DNA of 23,948 bases from Lingula anatina (lineage: Eukaryota > Brachiopoda > Lingulata > Lingulida > Lingulidae): positions 1 to 23,948 of the forward strand of contig NW_019773899.1 of the NCBI RefSeq assembly GCF_001039355.2. Reading direction: 5' to 3'. This document shows positions 17,535-23,948 of this stretch, piece after piece. Position numbers and translations under genes: made by a program. Numbering within the stretch: the first letter of the stretch is position 1; every line of letters starts with the position of its first letter. The notes below the pieces were generated by a model. It ran no database searches. It had not been told where the DNA came from and worked only from the letters and a program-made list of their open reading frames with translations.

Positions 17535-18295
17535 TCACGACTTTCTTTTTGGCGCCCCTTGAGTGGTTTTTCCTTGTTTATCTTTGAAGTAAATGTCCCG
17601 CGACATATTAGGTCCTTTCCTGGACTTTTCTTCCGAAGAAGACCAGTCACCCTGATGCTGGAATAAAGACTGTTTGTGGAAGATGCGCTTTTTCTGAGTC
17701 ATTGAAGTTAGGAAATGATCAATAAGCCAATCGCAAGGTTGCTCGTCGTAAAATAAAATCAAGTACCTTGCAAATTTTTCCAGGTCTTTGGACTTGAACA
17801 GTTTCCCAATAAATCCAAGAATAGAAAATTCTAAACATATCCATGGCTTTTTGCTATTTTCTATGATAAAAGCACGTATGTCTTTGGTGAATCCACGGGC
17901 TGGAATCACATCGTCTTCAATCTGAATATAGTATTCTGAAATATTTCTTCCGTACAGAAACATAAAAGCATAATCAACATTCTGTTTCGATCGCCATTTT
18001 ACTTTCTCCGGAGAATCATTATAATTTCTTTTCAAATTTTCTAACGGAGGGTAATTTTTTTCTGGAACTTGCATCACTAGGATAAATCCACTCTTGATGT
18101 AATCATCAAATTTTGCGCTGATACTTTTCAAGACATTTTCATTGTCTTCTGTATCAAAATTTGCCAGGAACACCAATAAAACAATTTTCTCCCTCTCACT
18201 TGGTGACGTCATGTTTATTATGTATGAAATCGTCTGCAACAGATACACGGTCACCTTTGCTCGTTTGACGGACGGAATACCAATGGTAAGAAAAC
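17535..18295 (-). CDS. MGAT4-like: MGAT4-like N-acetylglucosaminyltransferase, catalytic exon (GT54)
   Basis: This exon encodes nearly all of a GT54 catalytic domain. The family (MGAT4, GnT-IV) adds beta-1,4-GlcNAc to the alpha-1,3-mannose arm of N-glycans in the Golgi. The exon begins at 18295 after an acceptor (gaaatgtttcag) and opens with FLTIGIPSVKR, a family hallmark. YYIQIEDDVIPARG (EDD codons about 17910-17918) is the DXD-like metal/nucleotide-sugar site. KKPWICLEFSILGFIGKLFK and FYDEQPCDWLI follow. LFQHQGDWSS near the end matches the closing motif of the domain. The stop is at 17535-17537. The protein is short compared with vertebrate MGAT4A (about 535 aa): it ends soon after the closing motif in a basic tail, without a long C-terminal domain. 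No internal stop or frameshift was seen, so this exon may be functional. Confidence 0.85.
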
Positions 18296-18550
18296 CTGAA
18301 ACATTTCAGTTGAAAAATATGATCCAACTGTTAATTTTAGATAGTTTAAAGTTGAATGACAGAACAGGAGAGTACCGTAAAATGCATGTTTACTGAGATT
18401 ACAGAGAGAATAAAAACGTTGTTTCTGTTCTTCAAAACTTCTCAAACTGTTAAACTTGGTGCAATGAGAACAGAGTTTGATTGCATCTGAAAGCAGTTAT
18501 ATATTGAAAAATGTTCATAAAAAATAAGATATGTACAGTTTAGGAAATCT

Positions 18551-18582
18551 GGATAGATAGATAGATAGATAGATAGATAGAG
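18551..18582. repeat. (GATA)n microsatellite
   Basis: About seven to eight GATA/ATAG tetramers within the MGAT4-like intron region. Confidence 0.95.
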
Positions 18583-18775
18583 TAGCATTCTAGACCTTTC
18601 TTCTGCCGGTGTTTCCCAAAAACAGACACATCCCTGAGTTCCATGGCATCCCATCGAGAAAAAACAGAATGACCCTGGTCCACGCTTGTCTGGAAAAAAT
18701 AATTTTGTTAAGGGGGTTAAGGTTCAAATGCGTTTTAATTTTTATTTAACAGATGTTGAAACTGACACCTTGACT

Positions 18776-19090
18776 AGGCCTACCCAACTACCAGACTCGG
18801 CACCGAATGATCCTGAATTCACCGGTAGATCAGAACACACTACCCGTTTTCAAGGTGTTAGTCAGTACGCATTACACAGTATCATACCCTGAACAAATTT
18901 TGAGTGGTGATGCAATGCTTTTCAACCCCGCTGAGAATCGTCACTATCACATCGCGTACTAGGAAAGAGCGGTGTCGAGTCCGATACTGTGAAATACGCA
19001 CTGATACACACCTAGAAATCGGGTAGTGTGGTCCGATTTACCAGTGAATTCAGGATCATTCGGTGCCGAGTCTGGTAGTTGGGTAGGCCT
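18776..19090. mobile_element. foldback / MITE-like element with ~110-bp inverted arms
   Basis: The arm at 18776-18888 (aggcctacccaactaccaga…) is matched in reverse complement by 18983-19090. Identity is perfect or nearly so for the outer 45-50 bp and about 80-85% overall. The loop is about 95 bp. Outer ends read tAGGCCTAccc and gggTAGGCCTg. If TAGGCCT is a target duplication it would be 7-8 bp, but it is palindromic and cannot be told from the arm itself. The element lies between exons of the MGAT4-like gene, so a transcript through it could fold into a long hairpin. Confidence 0.75.
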
Positions 19091-19154
19091 GTAAACCGTA
19101 GGCTGTCATACAAACTCCCGCATCTTTTCTGTAGGCGTCGCTTGATAACACCAC

Positions 19155-19186
19155 TGGCTTACAGCCATCCAAATTGCTGTAAGCCA
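19155..19186. repeat. short perfect hairpin
   Basis: TGGCTTACAGC at 19155-19165 is the exact reverse complement of GCTGTAAGCCA at 19176-19186, with a 10-base loop. No T-run follows; its role is unknown. Confidence 0.6.
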
Positions 19187-19231
19187 CTATACACCCCGAA
19201 TCATGCAAAGGAAATCCATTCCCATTATTGA

Positions 19232-19264
<33 letters not shown>
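19232..19264. repeat. (ATT)n microsatellite
   Basis: Eleven ATT trimers in a row. Confidence 0.95.
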
Positions 19265-19327
19265 GACACGTCACTTCACCTATGGTGTAGGTCTACTCAA
19301 GAGCACAGAGCGCAGGAAACAGGTTTC

Positions 19328-19397
19328 GTGTGTGTGTGTGTGTGTGTGTATGTGTGTTGGGAGGATGCTTTTATCCTTTCAAAAAAAAAAAAAAAAA
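19328..19397. repeat. (GT)n microsatellite followed by a poly-A run
   Basis: GT dinucleotides, with one interruption by an A, at 19328-19357, and 17 A residues at 19381-19397. The reading frame across them is low-complexity, not a gene. Confidence 0.95.
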
Positions 19398-19802
19398 TAG
19401 AGACCGTGAGAAGGGTTTGATTCGCACTGCCTAATTACCCCTTCATCTTCTGCTTATGACTGATGTAGACTGATAAAGGAGGACTGAGTCGGAACTCCTC
19501 TCCACCCCCCACCCCCAAACGCCCCCACTTATTATATATATAAACTAAGATCTAATAAAAGTTGGCGATACATGGAAAGATGACCAATATCCATTAAACA
19601 GTATAACCAAAACGTCCATTTATTTCAAGCGCCATGCCTTGGGACTCCAATTTAAGTACCAAACACCACAGGAACGATACTAAATCTTTTTAGGAAATCT
19701 TTTACGTGCAGAGAAGAGCAAGAAATAAAACAGCCTCATTACGCTAAGGCAAATTTTGGAATGTCGCCTACACTGTAAGCGCAGATTTCATAGAAATATT
19801 AC
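19398..19802. other. intron sequence of the MGAT4-like gene; missing linking exon expected
   Basis: By phase, at least one exon should lie between 18296 and 19802. I searched the minus strand here and found no open stretch with matching splice sites. Confidence 0.35.
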
Positions 19803-19849
19803 CTGTTTCTTTTCAATCTGTGAATCTCTTTTCAGATCTGAGTATTCGT
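19803..19849 (-). CDS. MGAT4-like: MGAT4-like gene, stem exon
   Basis: On the minus strand an acceptor (gtttattttag) precedes 47 bases coding EYSDLKRDSQIEKKQ, followed by a gtaat donor. It takes over the frame of the exon at 20163-20295 (phase 1 in, phase 0 out). The Lys/Glu/Gln-rich helix is what the stem of MGAT4 proteins looks like, between the membrane anchor and the catalytic domain. The call rests on splice sites and frame continuity, as the peptide is too short to identify on its own. Confidence 0.55.
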
Positions 19850-20162
19850 CTAAAATAAACAAAATGAGAGTTACGTTATATTGACATTGTTCTTTTTAAA
19901 ACCACTGTAATGCATTATCTTACTATGAAAGCAATTTCTGACTCAAAATACGTCACATTTATATCAATGCACCCTTTTCACTAAAAACAAAAAAATGAAC
20001 AGGTCATAAATGATGCTGTTTGCTCAGTAACGCTCGTTACGCATACACCTAAAAATATATGTGTCTTTTAGAAAAGCTGAAATGTTTTCATTATGATTTA
20101 GAAATCTTCCACATTCTCGATCGGTCACCACCACAAAGCAGTAAACTTCAATACAAACTCAC

Positions 20163-20295
20163 CTTTCTGTGTCCCACGTTGGGGAGAATCACGGTAAAAT
20201 ATATTATTTTGGATAGTTACGTGTACAAGATATAACGTGACTGCAAATATTGATCCGACAACAAATATACGATGGAGTTGTTTAAGTCGTGCCAT
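20163..20295 (-). CDS. MGAT4-like: MGAT4-like gene, first coding exon (membrane anchor)
   Basis: The minus-strand ATG at 20293-20295 begins MARLKQLHR, a short basic cytoplasmic tail. A hydrophobic segment follows (IFVVGSIFAVTLYLVHVTI, about residues 10-28) and then a polar stretch ending at a gtgag donor (GT at 20161-20162). This is the layout of a type II Golgi membrane protein, as expected for a glycosyltransferase. The exon is 133 bp and ends in phase 1, which fits the next exon. The assignment to the MGAT4-like gene is by order, strand and architecture. The protein's exact length stays unknown because the exon joining stem and catalytic domain was not found. Confidence 0.6.
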
Positions 20296-20640
20296 GCTTT
20301 CTCTGCGTCACCAATGAAATACAAACCAGTGTGACTTACATGAAATATGCCCATCAGACGTGTTATCTATGATCTTAAAGAGATATGGAAGTCGGACAGT
20401 CCCTTATCGTTGTAACATATCACTAATTATCTTTAATAATTATAACAATTGTATCGAGCATTGAATTTGTTCATATTCACAGGCTCTAGCTCTGAGACGC
20501 TGTCCGACTACAGAATTACCACAGACTTATATAACTCAATAAAAACGACGCATCATAAGACGCGGGATTGATGGATCTATCCCGTCCTCGCCCGAGGGCC
20601 TCTCAACCTCGAGAGGTACTATAGTACACTTAAGCGGACA
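20296..20640. other. upstream region of the MGAT4-like gene with a 10-bp inverted pair
   Basis: This should contain the promoter and 5' untranslated region of the minus-strand gene. The sequence agtcggacag (20390-20399) returns as ctgtccgact (20500-20509), so a 120-bp segment has matched ends and could be a tiny MITE. A cctctc...gagagg hairpin lies at about 20598-20615. Confidence 0.35.
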
Positions 20641-21930
20641 CTCCTTTTTGAAAGAAAGGTTACTTAAATTATAGCCTGATATGTAATAAAAAGTAATATG
20701 TAAAAGAGTCGCCTATAGGGATCGTCCTTAACAGCAGAAAGGGAACCAGTGGAGAATTGAGAAATTGAGGGTAAAAAGCGTAATTACATTTTAGGACTGA
20801 AGGGCAGGCCTGATTAATATACTTCTCAATATTAATAGGCCCTTGGTTGCCCCCCCCCCCTTCCCCTGCCCTTTTGCATCTTGTTGATTTTTCTGCTTAC
20901 TCCATTTTATTCATTAATCTATTATTTTATTTTATTTTTCAATTTTTCCTAGGGCCCGAGTCATATCAGTAAAGGAGTGACAGTTAGGCTAGTTACATAT
21001 GCCCAAGAGTTTAACATAGAGTTGGGGTGATGTTTTGGGATCCCAGTACTTTTATTAAAAACCTACCTTGAAGTGCTATATTTTCAGTTTATTTATTTAT
21101 TTTTTTTAGAAACCACTCGTCTTCAAAGTATATTTCAAGATGAAACTAACAGTCACCTAAATGTGATGTTTTAGTGAAAAGGATCTTAACAGTTGGGTAA
21201 ACACTAACAAACTTGACAAAAGAAAGATACCGTTTTGTAGTAATTCTTTATCTTGGTTGCCATGTCAATTTGTATGAGGATAGGCAGGAATTCCTCTGAG
21301 CACTCTGCCAAAATCAGCTCTCCACCCATCCCTGTGAGATCTTGGGGGGGGGGGGGGGGGGGTTCTCATGAAAAAAATCTCGCCTCCTCCAGAGGCCAGT
21401 CGCTCTTGTTCTCTCATCTCAAAGTAACATTGATAAATTGGAAGTCAAATATTATCATTACTGACATTAACTGGACACTCTTTTAAAAAAACTACATGTA
21501 CTTAAATAATTTTTACTTAAGCTTTGTTACCAGGCCGAACTAATGCCTACTACATACAATGCAAACTGTCATAGACATTCACAGACCCAAAGATAGAAGA
21601 TTTATTTTGTACCTTTTTATCACTTTTGTATCAGGTAAATGAAATTGTACTTACAATTCTAACAGTGCTGGTAGACTTATATCACACATTTTGAATTTTA
21701 AAAAAAATCAAAACAGAGCAACAATATGATGAATACGTATCTGTGATTTTACTTCAAAAACTATCAACCAGAACTCACCTTTGCCTTCCTTCTTTATAGT
21801 TTTCAATAGAGGCTGTACAGCCTTGTTATGTACCTTTACATCTACATATGAGATGAATGTCCTAAACTTATATAATTTTGAACGCTTAATTCAAGCGTGG
21901 GCTCGAAATAGGACTTTACGTTTTAGACTT
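20641..21930. other. unassigned sequence with C- and G-homopolymers
   Basis: No gene was recognised. A run of about 11 C lies at 20850-20860 and a run of 19 G at 21344-21362; the latter on either strand could form a G-quadruplex and is also a likely place for sequencing error. Confidence 0.5.
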
Positions 21931-22395
21931 ACTCAGTGGATAACGCAATTCCAAAATTCCACGGTTCGTGTCAGATTTACGTAAGGTCGCGCAAAGAAAA
22001 CCCAAATCCACATAATGACCAGTTAAATGGTTTATTCGTTGACGATCTCTAACTACATGTTCTATACGTGAAGCCTCCAACTTCTAAGCCGTCTCACATA
22101 GCTCCGTCGAGCGGTTGCCTTCGAGTCTTCTTCAGTCTGCCCCCCGATATTATTTCTAGACGTCTTTTATACGTATTTCTTATCTATAGGTGGATTCTGT
22201 GCTGCAGTATTTGGCGGTACATACTAATTTTAATTATTCAAATTGCACACGTCCACTTAAGTTACATGACTACAGGTAAGGCCATAAAACGAGTCGAGTG
22301 CACAAGCAATCGACTCTAATCAAATTAATTTACATGTCTGGGAATTATGTTTGTGAACACTACAGCCTGTGGTCCGTGCTGAGACGGGGCCGTAG
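21931..22395. other. unassigned sequence, possible old retroelement terminal repeat (minus)
   Basis: Read on the minus strand, a ctgaagaagactcgaagg-type string (about 22117-22134) is followed by an AATAAA at about 22031-22036. That string is reminiscent of motifs near the ends of some retroelements, but no partner repeat or coding part exists in the window. Confidence 0.2.
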
Positions 22396-22549
22396 CGATA
22401 GTCCGAAGGTTCAATAGTCCGAAGGTTCATTGGCCCGAATGTTCACTATAGAACCTACGGACCAATGAACCATTGATTAAAAAATCGATGAAAATGTTAC
22501 CACTTTTCGGACCAATGAACCTTCGGACCAATGAACCTTCGGACTATCG
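22396..22549. repeat. inverted array of 16-17-bp units (ggttcattggtccgaa)
   Basis: The 44 bases at 22396-22439 match the reverse complement of 22506-22549 at 41 positions. Each arm is itself made of repeated units of the type ggttcattggtccgaa, and another inverted unit lies at about 22451-22471. The whole looks like a decayed foldback element built from a minisatellite. There is no coding frame. Confidence 0.75.
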
Positions 22550-23585
22550 AGACGCCTCCGCTGAGATCGACACGGGTCCATGGGAATACTTCTTGAGGGG
22601 AGGACGATGAAAATTCCACAGTTTCATGATACCCATGTGTGTCGAGGAAAATGGCTGCTGGAGTTCACAAGCTGGAGTGGAAAACAAAAAAGACAAGTGA
22701 TTTTTTAAGTTGATCCCCAGGATTCTTTTTTTCTCTTTAATGTAGCAAAAATCTCCAAAACAAGTAACCATAGACAACAAATCAAGACTGCTGACCTACT
22801 TAGTACTGTGACATAAACTGCAGTCAAATTAATGATAAGAACAGCATAACCTAACATATCCTCCTTGGCCTGTGATAAATAACCAATCCCCACAAAACTG
22901 CGTCATTACTGATAACAACAAGGTGACATTTCTGTGTCAAATAGTTTAAATTGATGACGATACAATATTGAAAATGTTCTAAGGATGGGAAGGTTGATTA
23001 GAAGTTGACTTTGTCTACCAATTCAAAGTCAGATTTTGCATACTTTGGTGGCTTCATATTTAATTTAGATAAAAAGTTATTCTATTTAACCGTGAATACC
23101 CGTATGTCACATGACAACATTACATCAGGTGACAGGGGCGTAGTTCTCATTCGCCCCAGCAATATTTTTCTTTATCCATTTCAAGGTGAGTTTAAGACAG
23201 CAATTTGTTTAAAATTTTATCACCAGATATTGACTAGTGTGCACTCAAATCATTTCTATACAGTAATCACATTTATATACTGATCCAACTTGGTACATCC
23301 TATACTTGATAGTTTCACTTCTGGATTCATCCTGTAGTTCCTTGTTTCACTTCTGAATACTTCTTTATCAATTCATTATATTCTTAAAACCAACATTTTC
23401 TCAACATTTTGTAGTAATGAAAGACAATGGCTCATGTTTCATCGTTTTCAATTAACTTAATTATGCCTTTACCAATGACAATTCATACCAAATTTGCTTT
23501 TAAGAAATTTTAATTTCTTTAAAAAGACAAGGCAGCAAAGCTGTCAAATGTACAGACAAAGAACAGAAAATAAAGATGCAAATAA
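22550..23585. other. unassigned sequence
   Basis: Several short open frames lack ATG starts or domains. Nothing was recognised on either strand. Confidence 0.35.
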
Positions 23586-23948
23586 GTGAAAAATTAAATT
23601 TTCACAAAAAACTGTTAAATTACCAGAAAAATTTACCAAACAGACTGCATTGCCTATAGAAGCTGTATTTTAGTCCTATGTTTCTTTCCTATAAGTTTGA
23701 GAACAGTAAGTGACATGATTTCCCTTAAATGGTCATCATAGGAGCAGTGCCCAAAAAAGGGGTTTCTTCAAATTTTGATGCAACATTACATAATGTTTAA
23801 CAGCATAATGACAATCAAATGTTATTAATAAAATATTAGTAACATGGACATTCAGAAAATGTGACAAGCAAAAGTCTTCAAGATCATGGAACTTTAAAGT
23901 CACACCTTGAAAATGCCAATATGTGAAAAATTAAATTTTCACAAAAAA
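23586..23948. repeat. repeated near-palindrome, two copies 337 bp apart
   Basis: The same 26 bases (gtgaaaaattaaattttcac plus six A) occur at 23586-23611 and 23923-23948, the second running to the window end. The first 20 bases are nearly self-complementary. Flanking bases are only weakly alike. This could be the start of a satellite with a period of about 337 bp, or the ends of a small element. Confidence 0.6.

Noticed and set aside
18686-18892. 68-codon frame over the foldback arm
   Set aside because: It lies in an inverted-repeat element, has a low-quality start and no domain.
19203-19400. 65-codon frame with poly-Leu and Cys-Val runs
   Set aside because: It is produced by the ATT and GT microsatellites and the poly-A run.
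21929-21973. tRNA-like A box (ttactcagtgg) and B box (ggttcgtgtca), possible SINE or tRNA
   Set aside because: The boxes start only 34 bases apart, about 10 fewer than in a tRNA, and no cloverleaf stems could be paired.
22396-22549. Spaced repeats resembling a CRISPR array
   Set aside because: The units are inverted as well as direct, spacers are not uniform, and the surrounding DNA is animal.

Overview
The window reads as nuclear DNA of an invertebrate animal. It is AT-rich, its genes are split by short GT-AG introns, and it contains microsatellites, MITE-like elements and transposon remains. A lophotrochozoan, perhaps a mollusc, is my best guess. That guess rests on the general character of the repeats, including a TTAA-flanked element with AGGGATAATAACTC-type ends, and on the GT54 gene; it is an inference, not a proof. 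Nothing looks bacterial, and most long open frames are decayed mobile-element genes.

Layout. 1-1143: N-terminal part of a hAT-type transposase. 1775-2408: a microsatellite, then the broken C-terminal tail of a LINE. 2721-3610: scattered copies of a 16-bp motif and a 345-bp MITE with perfect inverted ends. 3682-7018: a fragment of an uncharacterised WSDG/HGKG protein that meets, at a single undetermined base (4229), the 3' half of a Gypsy-type LTR retrotransposon. That half has an integrase, two small downstream ORFs, a polypurine tract and a 3' LTR. 7806-10048: a six-exon Tc1/mariner-type transposase pseudogene. 10299-11902: a decayed gene joining a THAP-like finger, a coiled coil, a Pro/Ser/Thr-rich linker and a BEN-like domain. 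12103-12285: assembly gap. 12473-12619: a second integrase scrap. 13401-14760: a second, divergent spliced Tc1 copy. 15479-16254: a second, very similar copy of the BEN part, cut off at another single N. 17004-17172: a terminal exon of unknown type. 17535-20295 (minus): the only gene that looks intact in places, an MGAT4-like (GT54) N-acetylglucosaminyltransferase, with a foldback MITE in its intron. 20300-23948: mostly unassigned sequence, with homopolymers, an inverted array of 16-17-bp units and a repeated near-palindrome.

The most interesting structure is the order 'spliced Tc1 transposase, then THAP/BEN-like gene' on the same strand, seen twice about 4.4-4.7 kb apart. It could be a two-gene transposon or a tandemly duplicated locus. 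The two halves differ in divergence, which complicates either reading. The MGAT4-like gene is probably the only host gene here with a predictable role (N-glycan branching in the Golgi).
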